Assembly: GCF_022965805.1 (NCBI RefSeq)
Contig: NC_133103.1
Location: 49,111,693-49,175,692, forward strand
Length of the DNA stretch: 64,000 nucleotides
Source of the DNA: Primulina eburnea
Lineage: Eukaryota > Streptophyta > Magnoliopsida > Lamiales > Gesneriaceae
Reading direction: 5' to 3'
The notes under the pieces are model-generated. The model was given only the letters and a program-made list of their open reading frames with translations, did not search any database and had not been told where the DNA came from. Made by a program: the position numbers and the translations under genes. Position 1 is the first letter of the stretch, and each line of letters opens with the position of its first letter. Shown here in pieces: positions 23,446-35,191 of this stretch.

Positions 23446-24604
23446 TTCATGATTATTGTGACACGTGCTCTCATTATTGCTTTAAAATTTTCTAATGAAT
23501 TTCTTGTATTGAGTTTTAGTGGCAAGCTCGTTAGTAAGAATTCCCCCATCACATCTTTCTAGGAAGCTGAATTTGACCCCTGAAGGTCCCAGAACTCTGT
23601 TTTTGGCACTTCGATTGGATTGGATCATATTATCTCCTTTATCGTGGAAACCATATCAAAGAAAAAGCCTTCTGGATGCCCATCAGGATCATCTCTACTT
23701 GTTGGATGCCGTGGGCGTGGCAGGACTGAGCTTGCTAGAGCTCTTGCCAAGCAGCTATTTGATCACGAAGATTTGCTTGTTATATGCGACATGTCTGATT
23801 ATCATATGCAAACTCGGGCCACGTTTTCGTGATGATCTCTATGTGTTAGTCCGAACTCACTGTTTTGATTTTGTTTTCTCTTTTCCCCCTTGACTATGTT
23901 TGTTCTAGCCTGAATTTTTTTTTCTCCTGAAAGGACACATTGCGCGGGAAGCTCGTTGGCATTTCAAAGAAAAAGGCATACGGCATCCTCATTTTTGCGA
24001 ATATCGAGAAAGCCTCTCCCTCCGTTTTAGAGAAGATTGTTTCAATTCTGCATAAGGGGATATTCAAGAACTCTGGGGAATGCTTTTCGATCTCACTGCT
24101 GTCTTGGTACTCGTGAAATTCAATGCTGGGAACGATGTGTTCCTAAGGTCTTGTTGTTGCCTAAATAATGTTTGGAAAGTTAAACAAATAATGTCTGGGC
24201 ATCAGCAGCTGCAAGTAGAGTGTAAGCATCAATGCTATTATATGCTTTTTTTGGAAAAGGTATCACTATACATTCTCTTTAAGCTTTATTTATTTATTAT
24301 GCTTCTCTTTCAAATTATCTGTTTTGGTTCTTAATAGAGGAAAAATCTTATAGGCTTTTGTACATAAACTTAAGTTACAGTTTTGCTTCCTCTGTCGCAG
24401 ACATCGAAGAATTTCAATTCTGAATTCCTGGACCATCTAGACGAGGTGCTTGTTTTGCCGTATCCATCTCCTCTTCAATATTCTGAAATTGCAAGGATAC
24501 AACTGAGGAAATTAATTCCAGAAATGTGGAGCCCAATGCAGAAGAAAGTTATAGTTTATCTATCTCAAGCTACATTGCTCTTGGACATTGGAGCTCTCAT
24601 GGAC
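23446..24604 (+). pseudogene. ClpB/Hsp101-like copy B, first module
   Basis: The upstream mirror region runs to about 23530. The Walker A exon (to about 23830) reads GLDHII in a shifted frame, then DHIISFIVETISKKKPSG, then GCRGRGRTELARALAKQLF (Walker Lys is Arg) and DMSDYHMQ. Exon 23934-24259 starts DTLRGKLVGISKKKAYGILI, then FANIEKASPSVLEKI (Walker B Asp-Glu absent), but a short change near 24070 puts the sensor 1 part (LFDLTAVLVLVKFN) in another frame. Exon 24401-24604 (68 codons, open) reads SEFLDHLDEVLVLP. Exon sizes and splice sites match copy A. Frame breaks in the first two exons make it a pseudogene. Confidence 0.6.
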
Positions 24605-26350
24605 GTGGGTTCTTACGCCTTGCCTTATCTTATTTTCTTTAGTTTTTGTTCATATACTGCTAGCTTATATAGTATGGCACACATAGCAAGCCATGTTCAC
24701 GTGTAAGGTCTTATTTTCTTGTAGATGTTAGTATTTAGAAGGGTCTTTTTTTTAATATTTTTCTTTTTACTTTTGCTTATTTTTTTTCCCATTTATTCGG
24801 TTATTCAATTACATTTAGGTATTTGACCAATTTGATTGCATTAATTCCTAGTTTTAGCTTGTTTGTGGGGCGAGAGATTAAATCATGTTTTGTCTGCGTG
24901 CTTGGGTTTATGCTTTGCGTATTTTGTGTTGAGGCCTTTAAACTACCGTTACATTAGAACTGGAATAGCTTTGTATAGTTCATGAATACAATTAATAGCT
25001 CTTGGAAATGTTAGTTTATCTCTTGTTGTTGGTCTTATTAAAAATTAAGCTTAAATTAAACTATCTCTGTGCTCTATCATGTGACTGAAAATCCCGAAAC
25101 ACTTTCGTTTTTCAAGTGATTCTGCATCATTATTGATGGTAATAACTATAGATATTGATACGTTGGCAATCCGCAATCTAATGAAATATTTGCGCTTGAA
25201 GTGGTGAAGGCCAATTGTTCTTTGATGGTTTCTTGAATGTCTTCTTGAAGGACAATTGTTCTTCTACGGTTTCTAGAATGTTTTCTGGAATTGGAAGGCG
25301 TCAAACGTTTGAGTCTAGCTGATAGGTTCAACTGACTTTGAACAATTTTACAACACAAATGTATCAATTGAAGACTGTAAAATATGTGTATTAATGAGAT
25401 TTAATCAGAAAAACAAAGAATTCCCAGAGTTGCCTATGCACAAATTCTCTCTAATCCCTAGCCAATGGTAGTAACAAAATGATATCATAACAGAATGCAT
25501 ATTACTTTCTTTATTGGGTTCTTGATTATTTGGGCCCATATCACTTGCTTCCTGTTTGGTAGCAAAATAGCAATTTTCTCCAGTGGATGACTTATTTTAG
25601 GCATAACATAGAAAAGTTCTGCTGACGACCTTTTGCGCATCATTAGCGACCTTCCTGAAGGTATGTGTCTGAGATCTCATTCTTGCTGTTAGATGTGATA
25701 CATCTTAACAATAAAGAGTCAACGGGTATGCGAAACTTTTTAGAACTGTAATCGTTCATTTGATTCGTTTTACATGTCATCTGCCTAGTGATTTGTTGAT
25801 AAGAGTGTTGAAGATCTGAACATGTTTGGCCTAGGGGAACAAGAAATAAGGTTTAGGATCTCGCGGCCACACTATTCAGATTGCCGTTCTATGATCTAAA
25901 ATTATTAGAAAACGATACAGTGTCTTAAGTATCTCCGTCAGGAAATCTGCCCTACATCGAAAAGCCTCTACAAATTCTACCTTTTTCAAAAGCCCAAAGT
26001 TTTACCGATTGCACTGTGAGCACAGATCAGTTGGGTGTGTACTTCGGAGCCGTTAATAACATTTAAAGGTGTTTTCAGGCAAGTTATTTGTCTAAATGAT
26101 GTGCAGGATATGTGAGTCTTTCTGGTAAGAAATGGCTGACCCGGTGTGCTAAGATATGTTGTCATTGAGTGAAACTTATGACCAGTTGGTTTGAATGATG
26201 TTGATTCTAATACACTTAGCTTTGGCGTCTGCAATAATGAAAGGAAATTGCATCTTTGTCTAGGATTTACATCACTCTTCACTTAATGTTTTTCTCTTCT
26301 CTCTCGTTTTTTTTATATTCAAATAAATGTCAGTTATATTTGTGTCTCAG
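24605..26350. other. Intron-like sequence of copy B, no gene
   Basis: Matches the corresponding part of copy A without the solo LTR insertion: GATTTAATCA at about 25398-25407 joins directly to GAAAAACAAAG. It ends in the acceptor TGTGTCTCAG. No recognisable product. Confidence 0.5.
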
Positions 26351-28045
26351 AATGGTGGACATGCCGCTAAGGAGTGGCTTGAGACAAAAATAGGACCTTA
26401 GCCCCAAGTAATAGAGGACTTGAGCATTGTTTATGTTGACGTGCTGGTTGGTACCTTTCAGCTTAGTTGCTGTGTTGAAAACACCGGTCACTTATTAAAT
26501 GACAAGGTTTATGGAAAATTCAGAAAAACTCTCATGAATCTGAGAAAGATGCACTATAGAAACAAACGACATGTCAAGATGATACATAAGCTGGTGATAT
26601 ACGCCCATGATGTACCATATAATGCTGAGCTAATGGTAAGAATTATCGATGAGATGCTCAAAGAAGCTTTTGACTTCAAGCAAATGCTGGTATCTTCCTT
26701 TCTTTATTTTTTATGTTTCCTTGATTTCTTTATATTTTTAAAATTTTTAAATCCGGTGTCTTTAATATTTTAAATTTCAATTATGCTTCAATTGTTTTTG
26801 TCTTGATTGGATAGGGAAACCTAGACTTCTTTGATTGGGAAGAAGAGTGCCAGCAACAAATGAGGATTCAAAAGAAGGCTGAGGCCTGAGCACAATTATA
26901 TGGATAATTTTTCAAAATTTTGTTACAAATTTGTGGAATCTAATCAGACGACCGGATAATTCAGGCTCTATTGGAATCCATGAGAGATGTGCCTCCTGTG
27001 AAGGAGCATTTTCAGTGCCCTCATTCGTTCTTATTTTTAGGTCTCCATCGTGCAGGGAGAGAAGACCTCGCTGCCGGACTTTCCAAATGTTATGCTCCTG
27101 AGAGTTCAATGAGCTCTGTTATTGAGGTTGATCTGTTCCTTTGCACTGAACCGGATTCATTTTTCAGGTTTGTATTGCTCTTACTTAATATATCAGTAAA
27201 TATTTGGGATTTATGACTTCCAACAATAAGAATCTCCTTCGTTTCTTTACTATGACATATTTGTTTTTAGGTGCACTTGCAAAGGGAAACCTGGAGACTT
27301 ATTTGTTGATGCAATGAGAGCGAGGTCAAGAAGTATTATTGTATTTTATGACTTTGAAATTGCTGACATTTCTGTATTCAGCAACATTCTCTCAATTCTT
27401 GATCATGGTTTTCTGAGTGTACAACAAAGGCAATGATATTTATGTTCATAATTCTATCATTATATTCGTCTCAATATCATTGCCTCTTCAGAGTATAATG
27501 ATAGAATTATGAACATAAATATCATTGCCTTTGTTGTCACTCAGAAAACCATGGTCAAGAATTGAGAGAATGTTGCTGAATACAGAAATATCAGCAATGA
27601 ATGAAACAGAGAAATGATAAGTACTCTCTTCAGAGTTCTTGATGATGATAGAATTGATGATACTACAGAGGTGAAAATTCTTGTTCTCTACTCATTCTTT
27701 TTTTTTTTCATTTTGTTTTTTTAGTATTCATGTGATGTGATCGTAAGAGTTAGTTTGCTTATCGAATTGACTTCACCAATTTGGCAGGGATTGAGGGTTA
27801 GGACTGAGTTTCTAAACCGGCTGGAGTTCTCTATCATGATACACAAGTTATTTCACTCTGTAAAAATAAGCTTTTATTCCTTCGTTTTTGTTAAAATAAA
27901 AATAAAAAAGAAAGTATTTGTTTGCAATCCCAACCTCATATTTTTCGATTTCTCGCCTTTTTGTCTTATGTTAAAGATATTTTATAATCGCAAGATGAGC
28001 TCATCATCGTGTCTATGGCGGATGCTGACGAAACTTCAAGCAGGA
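26351..28045 (+). pseudogene. ClpB/Hsp101-like copy B, D2-small and second module
   Basis: The exon from 26351 matches copy A, but a 19-base loss and a TAG after KIGP break it; the reading resumes with VVYVDV-like sequence at 26420. The exon from 26815 has a 7-base insertion after MRIQKKAEA and a lost base near 26952, then reads LFLGLHRAGREDLAAGL. Exon 27272 onward (acceptor TTTTTAG) reads CTCKGKPGDLFVDAMRARS, then IIVFYDFEIADISVFSNILS, then turns into a hairpin. The exon at 27789 has lost the segment DEIVLFF...VERRD, joining LNRL to EFSIMI. A possible last exon ends at 28045-28048. The copy is clearly dead but confirms the two-module order of copy A. Confidence 0.6.
27359..27598. repeat. Exon-derived hairpin: about 105-bp arms, 29-bp loop
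   Basis: The left arm, 27359-27464 (Walker B exon of the second module), is repeated in reverse complement at 27494-27598, with 29 bases between. The arms differ at only a few places. Copies A and C carry the left-arm sequence only, so the inverted duplication arose in copy B. A transcript across it would fold into a long near-perfect stem. Confidence 0.9.
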
Positions 28046-28253
28046 TAGTACGTGCTCGTGAAAGATTTCATGGTATATACCATTTTTTTGTTAGAGGCAG
28101 CTATTGGGATTTCTGGATTCCTAAAACCTCTTATTCATGTCAACTCCTATCATAGATTTGTTTGCGAAATCCATTTTTTTTTTACAAATATTATCACAGC
28201 ATAAACGAAATTTTGGAGTTATGCCTGTTTTATGGTCGTTTATAAGTTGATAA

Positions 28254-28479
28254 TGTGAATTGAGAGAATTTGACTGAATCATTATTTTATTCCTTCAACA
28301 TGGAATTTATACAAGGAGAGAAGAGATAATTACCAAATCTCTTATCAAAAATAAAATATTCTGCTACTCCTATCAAATCTTTTATCAAACTAAAATATTC
28401 TACTAATCCTACCAAATCTCTTATCAGCCTAGAATACAAAAAATAAAACCCTAAAAAATAAATAATAGTAATTCTAACA
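28254..28479 (-). repeat. 3' LTR of the Copia element
   Basis: 226 bases from TGTGAATTGAG to ATTCTAACA, AT-rich, matching 32909-33134 at every base by eye. It is the 3' LTR because the element reads on the minus strand. Confidence 0.95.
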
Positions 28480-28492
28480 CGCCCCCTCAAGT
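28480..28492 (-). promoter_or_regulatory. Polypurine tract of the Copia element
   Basis: On the minus strand CTTGAGGGGGCG lies directly before the 3' LTR, the expected place and makeup for the plus-strand DNA primer. Confidence 0.8.
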
Positions 28493-31400
28493 TGATGCAT
28501 AGATGTCGATCATGCGCAACTTGGATTTAAAAGAGTCAAACTGCGGGCGATGAAGATTCTTCGTAAGAATGTCAGCAAGTTGACCATCGGACTGAACGTA
28601 CGGAATGCAAATTTCCCCGCTGTCAATCTTTTCTTTGATAAAATGGCGGTCAATCTCGATATGTTTAGTCCGGTCATGTTGAACTGGATTATGAGCAATG
28701 CTTATAGCAGCCTTATTATCACAGAATAACCGGAGAAGAGTAGTGAAGGACATATGCAGTTCCCGAAGTAGAATCTGTAGCCACAAAAGTTCACACACCC
28801 CATTAGCCATAGCTCGATATTCAGCCTCCGCGCTACTTCGGGCAACAACCGATTGTTTCTTGCTCTTCTAGGTAACCAAATTGCCCCAAACAAAGGTGCA
28901 GTAACCCGACGTGGAGCGGCGATCATGCACCGAACCTGCCCAGTCCGCATCAGTATAGGCTAACACATTTCGAGAAGAATTCTTGCGAAACAGGAGGCCC
29001 GAACCCGGAGTACCCTTAAGGTAATGTAGAATGCGAAAGACAGCCTGGAGATGATGTTCATAAGGGTCATGCATGAATTGACTGACGACATTCACGGCGT
29101 GAGCAATATCGGGACGAGTATGTGCAAGGTAAATGAGACGACCCACCAAATGTTGGTACCGAGATTTGTCAACGGAAACATCATTAGGAACGTCGCACAA
29201 CTTCTCATTAGGATCCATTGGAACAGTAACAGGTTTGCAGTGTAGGAGACCTGTGTCACGAAGTAAGTCGATAACATACTTGGTTTGGGACAGAGCAATC
29301 CTTTCAGATGAGCGTGCAACCTCCATCCCCAAAAAATAACGCAGCGATCCCAAATCCTTCATAACAAAGGTAGAACTGAGAATACCTTTAAGCCTGGCTA
29401 ACTCCGGAAGATCACTGCCGGTAAGAACAATATCATCGACATATACAATTAAAATCGAAACCAGACCCTGAGGAGAGTGCTTAAAGAACAGAGTGTGGTC
29501 TGATTGAGCTTGAGAATAACCGTGGGTAGTGATGACGATGTAAACTTGCCGAACCAAGCCCGGGGAGACTGCTTAAGGCCATAAATAGCCTTACGAAGGC
29601 GACAAACATGACCCGGAGGAGAATCTGCAAGGAAGCCCGGAGGGAGCTTCATGTAAACTTCTTCTTCAAGCTCACCATTTAGGAAAGCATTCTTGACATC
29701 AAGCTGATAAAGAGGCCATTCAAGGTTAACTGCAAGTGAGAGTAGAACACGGACATTATTAAGCTTAGCCACCGGGGCAAAGGTCTCCTCGTAATCCACC
29801 CCATAAGTTTGACTATAACCTTTGGCAACTAACCGAGCCTTGAAGCGCTCTATTGAACCGTCGGACTTATATTTGATTGTAAATATCCAGCGGCAGCCAA
29901 CCGCACGCTTTCCCGCGGGTAACACGCCTACCTCCCATGTATTATTAGAAGTCAAGGCCTCCATCTCTGACATAACAGCCTCCTTCCATTGCGGATCCTC
30001 CATTGCCTCATCAAAAGAGGTAGGAACACGAGTAGTCTGTATAGCAGAGGCAAAGGTTCTATAGGAGGTGGAAAGGTTAGCAAACGAAATAAAATTATTC
30101 ATGGGATATAAAGGTGCCCTGGTACAATTCCACGTCGGTTTTCGTAGAGCAATTGGAACATCCAAATCAGTAAATACCGGGGTAGGTAAGGGAGAAGATG
30201 CATTACCTGGATCATCGGTCGAAGCAGAATTAGGCAGCGGTAGAGAAGTGGCATGACCGGGAATAACGGCATGAGGGCGGTGCCGGGAATAGACCTGAAG
30301 AATCGGTGGCAGAGGAGGAGGGTTAGGAGTAGGGGAAGAGGCCGAATACGGTACCTGGTTGAAGGGCAGGATCGACACGGACGATGGTTGAGTTAATAAG
30401 GGAGTGGGTAATGGTATGGGAATAGGGTCGGGAAGGTCACACTCCCCCTGAGATGTAACCGAGTCGTAGTAAGGAATGTTTTCAAAGAACGAAACGTCCA
30501 TGCTAACAAAAGATTTGTTAGTGATGGGATTATAACATCTATAGCCCTTTTGCGTAGGAGCATAACCCAAGAAAATGCATTTTATGGCTCTTGGATCGAA
30601 CTTGGAGCGCGTTGGGGACGTATTATGGACAAAGGCAGTACAACCGAAAACTTTAGGGTCAACGGAGGTAAAAGAGCGGTTCTGTGGGAAGTAGGAGTGA
30701 AACAATGTAAAAGGAATTTTAAAGTGAAGGACTTTGGAAGGTAGCCGATTAATCAAATAGGCAGCGGTTAACACGGCATCGTTCCAAAAACGAGTAGGAA
30801 CTTTAGATTGGAACATGAGGGAGCGGGCAATCTCAAGTAAATGGCGATTTTTTCTCTCCGCGACACCATTTTGTTGGGGGGTGTCGGTACAAGAGCTGTG
30901 ATGAAGAATCCCGTGAGATTTAAGGTATTCCCCCAGGATGGAATTAAAGTATTCACGACCGTTATCAGTGCGCAGGACTTGAATATTGGTATGAAATTGT
31001 GTTTTGACAAAGGAGTGAAAATTTTTAAATGTGAGGGCTGCCTCAGATTTATCTTTAAGAATAAATACCCAGCAAAATCTAGTATGATCATCAATAAATG
31101 TTAAAAACCATCTTTTATTGGTATAACTCGGGACTCGAGATGGACCCCATAAATCACTGTGTATAAGGGAGAAAGGAGCAGAAGGTGTATATGAATGCGG
31201 TGGATAGTGGACACGATGGTGCTTTGCTAATTGACAGATATCACATTGAAGTGAAGACGGATTTTTATTTTTGAACAAGGAAGGATACAACTGTTTTAAA
31301 TAATAAAAACTTGGATGGCCTAATCTGAAATGTAACAGCATGATTGGACAAACATTAGAAAAGGAAAAAAGGCCCAAGTGTAAACCAGCGCCGTCTTCGT

Positions 31401-32847
31401 GGTGAAATATGTAGAGGTCATCCACTCGTCTAGCATTGCCAATCATCCTCCCCGAACGACGGTCCTGAAAAACACAGGCATTAGGGAAAAAAAGTAAGGA
31501 GCAATCTAGATCAGCGGTTACTTTACTGACGGATAGTAAATTGCAATGTAAATTAGGGACATGTAGAACAGAGGTAAGGGTTAAGGTTGGTGATATGGGA
31601 ATTGAGCCTTTGCCAGCTATGGGAGAAAAAGAGCCATCCGCAACCTGAACTTTATCGCGACCTGAACATGGAGTATAAGAGGAAAACAACTCGGAACACC
31701 CCGTCATGTGATCGGTGGCACCGGAATCTATAAACCATGGCCGATGATGAGCGAGCGCAGCCAAAGCTCGAGAGATGTTACCTTGACGAACATGGGAAGT
31801 TGATGAGGAAGCAGGAGTAGGCTTGAGGAGACTCAGCAATTGATGAATTTGATCAGCGGAAAAAATCGTAGGGGCAAGATCTGAAGACCGAGGAGAGGTC
31901 GTAGTAGCCACAGCGGCACTTTTTCCGGTAGTCTTCGAGCTGGATGGTAACTTTGGGGGCTTGCCATGAAGCGCCCAACACTTCTCTCGAGTGTGCCACG
32001 GCTTATGGCAGTAGTCACACTCAAAGTAGTCAGACTTGCCCGATTTTCGAGAGTCATTGGTTCGAACTTTGGCTAGGGCAGGGGCCTGGACAGCCATGGC
32101 AGAAGGCTCGAAAGAGGCGACGTCGGGGCCGAGCATGACCATACGGCGGCTTTCTTCACGACGAATCTCGGAGAAGACCTCTCGCGGAGTTGGGATAGGA
32201 TCTCGGCCAAGTATCCGACCCCGAACCTCATCGAGATCTTTATTAAGTCCAGCAAGGAATTGGAAGACACGGTCTTTCTCGATTAATTTGAGGAACCGAG
32301 CATGATCGACAGAGCATTTCCATTCAAAGTCATAGTATAGATCGCATTCCATCCACAAGGCCATGAGATCGTTGAAATATTGGGTGACAGATTTAGATCC
32401 TTGTTTAGCATCCCTCATCTTAGTGGTCACCTCATAGAGTTGAGCCGAATTCCCAACATTAGAATATGTATCCTTGACAGCGTCCCACAAGGCACGTGCG
32501 GAAGGGAGAAACAAATAGGAACGGCCAATAGAGGGCTCCATGGAATTGATCAACCACGACATGACCATGGAATTCTCAATCTCCCAGGCATTGTAGGAGG
32601 AGTCGGTTTTGGGAGGTTCGGGCGTGGTACCATTAAGGTGGCCAATTTTTCCTCATCCCTTGATGAACAAGGTGACCGATTGGGACCACTGCAGGAAGTT
32701 GGTACCATTAAGTTTATGGGTAGTGATCAAAAAATTGGTGGAGATTTCATTCTGGTTAAGGTTGATGGAAGATTGGCCTCCACCATTAGGTTTTGTGGAA
32801 GATGAATCAGCCATAAAGCTTCCAAAGAAGAATTCCGGGCTGCTCAT
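28487..32847 (-). pseudogene. Copia gag-pol polyprotein with two nonsense codons and one frameshift
   Basis: Domains in order: gag (KLNGTNFLQWSQSV near the start), zinc knuckle (CDYCHKPWHTREKC), aspartic protease (WFIDSGATDHMTG), integrase (HSDLWGP, DNGREYF, QQNGVAERKN), reverse transcriptase (ARLVAKGYSQTYGVDY, LDVKNAFLNGEL, then IVYVDDIVLTGSD) and RNase H (YTDADWAG, SSAEAEYRAM, ADILTKNLH). The start is taken at 32847; a Met at 32814 is also possible. Breaks are a TGA at 32653-32655 in gag (FIKG*GKIG), a one-base frame change between about 29526 and 29545 in the reverse transcriptase (after RAWFGKF), and a TAG at 28868-28870 before RNase H (VT*KSKKQ). Both nonsense codons are explained by C-to-T changes. 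All catalytic motifs I looked for are present. Confidence 0.95.
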
Positions 32848-32895
32848 AATAGAGGAGCAGTCGGAACAAAATTAATGAAAGCCGGATCGATTACT

Positions 32896-32908
32896 GGCTC
32901 TGATACCA
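32896..32908 (-). promoter_or_regulatory. Primer binding site (initiator tRNA-Met) of the Copia element
   Basis: On the minus strand TGGTATCAGAGCC follows directly after the 5' LTR and is complementary to the 3' end of plant initiator tRNA-Met. Confidence 0.9.
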
Positions 32909-33134
32909 TGTGAATTGAGAGAATTTGACTGAATCATTATTTTATTCCTTCAACATGGAATTTATACAAGGAGAGAAGAGATAATTACCAAATCTCTTAT
33001 CAAAAATAAAATATTCTGCTACTCCTATCAAATCTTTTATCAAACTAAAATATTCTACTAATCCTACCAAATCTCTTATCAGCCTAGAATACAAAAAATA
33101 AAACCCTAAAAAATAAATAATAGTAATTCTAACA
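32909..33134 (-). repeat. 5' LTR of the Copia element
   Basis: Identical by eye to 28254-28479 over 226 bases. It would hold the element's promoter, reading leftward. Confidence 0.95.
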
Positions 33135-34283
33135 GATAACATAAAATTAAATATGTAAAATTATTAAATTTTCTGTAAATAATGAAGTAGTGTGATTTTG
33201 GTTCAAAGTTATGTGGTATACTAATTTTTTTTTCAAATGTTACATGCCTACTAATAAATTTTTGCTTGCGTTATTTTAAATTATAAATAAATTATTTTAT
33301 AAATAATAAATTGTTGTGTCAAAAATAATGAAGTTAAAACTAATTTTTTTTAAACTTATAATTTCTAATAATAATAAGGTAAACTAACATGGGGAGGTTC
33401 TTGTCTTCATGACAAGCTGGCGTTTGTCCTGTTCTCTCCAACATGGTTGCTTTTTATTCGAGTTTGCAGTAAGCCTTTTATACATCTAGACATCTAGTTT
33501 AAGGGTCCCTATAGTTTAACACAAATTCCAAATTGATCCCTCATCTTTCGATATTCTATATGGTCCCTACACTTTTAAAATTTTCAAATTTAGTCCTATG
33601 AGCTGAAATATTTTTCAAAAATGACCAAAGTAAGCCTGTTTCATTAAATAGCCTAATGAATATGGTATCAGAGCTTGAGTTGAAAATTTCAGACGTATTA
33701 TATTATTGTTATTGTGTAATTTAAATATTTGAAAAGGAGATATCTCTAAAAAATTATGGATTTGAATACATGTTCGAGATTGTTTATTTATAAGTTTTAT
33801 TCTCATAAATTGGAATATTTGAAACAAGTAGATCTAATAGAGACAAGGGTCCGCATGCTTAAAAAATATAACATGGTCTGTATCCTAAAAAAATATAACA
33901 ACTGGATTAAAATGTTCAAACAGATGGGATATTAGTCAACGAGAATCTTCAGAATTTACGTATTAACATAGAAACTGAAATATTGTTACACAGTGAGATA
34001 TTAACTCGACAAGAATTTGACAAAGCTATTTCATGCCATTATCTCCTAAAATAAAAACGTTTGTTGCAGTCTCAATTCCCATGCCAGTGTTGTGAAATTG
34101 GAAGATATTTCCAATATCCTATCTTTCTTGGTGGAGAGAACAAAGAGAATTTTGACGTTTATAAAGTTTCCTTTTTTATCTGATGATTGGAATCCTTGAT
34201 TGCTGTGGGAAAAAACCACGTCGTAGAAATTTAATCTTTGACCCAAAAAAACGCGAAAATTTAGAGGGTGCTGGAAGAGAGGG
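33135..34283. other. 3' flank of copy B, repeat-like, no gene
   Basis: Continues the shared flank after the Copia insertion: the ATAAAATTAAATATG stretch, the TTTAAGGGTCCCTATAG repeat, and the primer-site-like TGGTATCAGAGCTTG at 33663-33677. Similarity to the flanks of A and C ends near 33838 (AGTAGATCTAA). Bases 33840-34283 are AT-rich and unassigned. Confidence 0.45.
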
Positions 34284-35191
34284 ATGAAGGAGGTGTATGG
34301 CAGTCCAGGGAAAAGGAGTGGGCTAGTGATAAGGATTGGGCAGTGTTTGTGTGCAGCTGGTTCTGTTGGGATTATTATGGCTTCTGCTTTTGGGAAGAGT
34401 TTCTGTTTTTGGTGAATCCAAATTGTGTTGCATTAAACACACCACACAGACACGTAAATTGCAGGCGTTTGCCCATGTAGGTAGATGAGTAACACTTAAA
34501 TTTAATGGAGACTATCGTAGATGAACATGGAACCTATTATGAATATTCTCCTAAACATGCGCAAAAAAAGATTTTGATTGGAGATGTGTACATTATTCAA
34601 TTTGTTAATTTCGATGAGCGTGATCTAGGAAACAAATTCCTTCGATGCAACATAATGCATATCTATTTCAAATTGTTACAAGTTCAGTTTTTTTTTTAAA
34701 AAAACAAACTACAAGTGAGAATGGTTGCTTGTATTGGTCTTGAACTCTGTTCTAAGGACCGCCAGGTGCCACTAGATCACCGAGGGTCTCCATGCAGAAC
34801 TGGTTCTTATTTACCTAGTTGTTGGCTCCCTCTTTCTTGTGCGTTCTACTTCACTTTCTCTGAACTCAGTACTGAAGTTCAACTTCGGTTTCTCTGATGT
34901 TTGGATGAAATTGAAATATCTGTTCTACTGCTTCAAATTGCCTGCTTATATGATTTTGAACAATAATTTTTAGATTCTTGGTCAGTTCTACCAACTTTCC
35001 GGTGTTTGAATCATGGAATTTGTCCAAAGATTGCTAATCTGTATGCATATTTTGACAGCTACTTAATTGGTTCCATGGGGCTTCAAGTTTTGTGGAGCTT
35101 TGGACTTGCATGCCTCGACATACATGATTTGAGCTTCAACAGAGACCTTCTTAATCACTTCATGGTCAGCCTTCTTGTTGTTGGTGATTGG
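34284..35191 (+). pseudogene. CASP-like protein family 5 (CASPL5-type) gene, exons 1 and 2 only
   Basis: Exon 1 (34284-34411) reads MKEVYGSPGKRSGLVIRIGQ, then CLCAAGSVGIIMASAFGKSF, ending in two bases of a split Cys codon before donor GTGAAT. Exon 2 (35059-35191, acceptor TTTTGACAG) reads YLIGSMGLQVLWSFGLACLD, then LVVGDW before donor GTAACT. The joined frame is open and gives the conserved CYLIxSMGLQVxWSFGLACLD core of CASP-like family 5, four-span membrane proteins related to the Casparian strip membrane proteins. The third exon, starting VTA-LSLAAA in the family, is not found before the next repeat block at 36.9 kb. It therefore looks like a truncated gene, unless the last exon lies beyond the inserted DNA. 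The ORF 34505-34699 in the intron is unrecognised. Confidence 0.75.

Larger units (their letters stand above)
28254..33134 (-). mobile_element. Complete Ty1/copia retrotransposon, very recent insertion
   Basis: 4881 bases with two 226-base LTRs (TG..CA) in which I see no difference, a 5-base duplication GATAA at 28249-28253 and 33135-33139, a tRNA-Met primer site and a polypurine tract. Copies A (20134) and C (44917) show the unoccupied site GATAA followed by CATAAAATT. The element reads on the minus strand and encodes gag, protease, integrase, reverse transcriptase and RNase H in the copia order, with three breaks. I do not assign a lineage. Confidence 0.97.

Noticed and set aside
34505..34699. 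Gene inside the intron of the CASP-like fragment
   Set aside because: The frame looks protein-like (VDEHGTYYEYSPKHAQKK) but has no recognisable domain, splice partner or copy; left unassigned.
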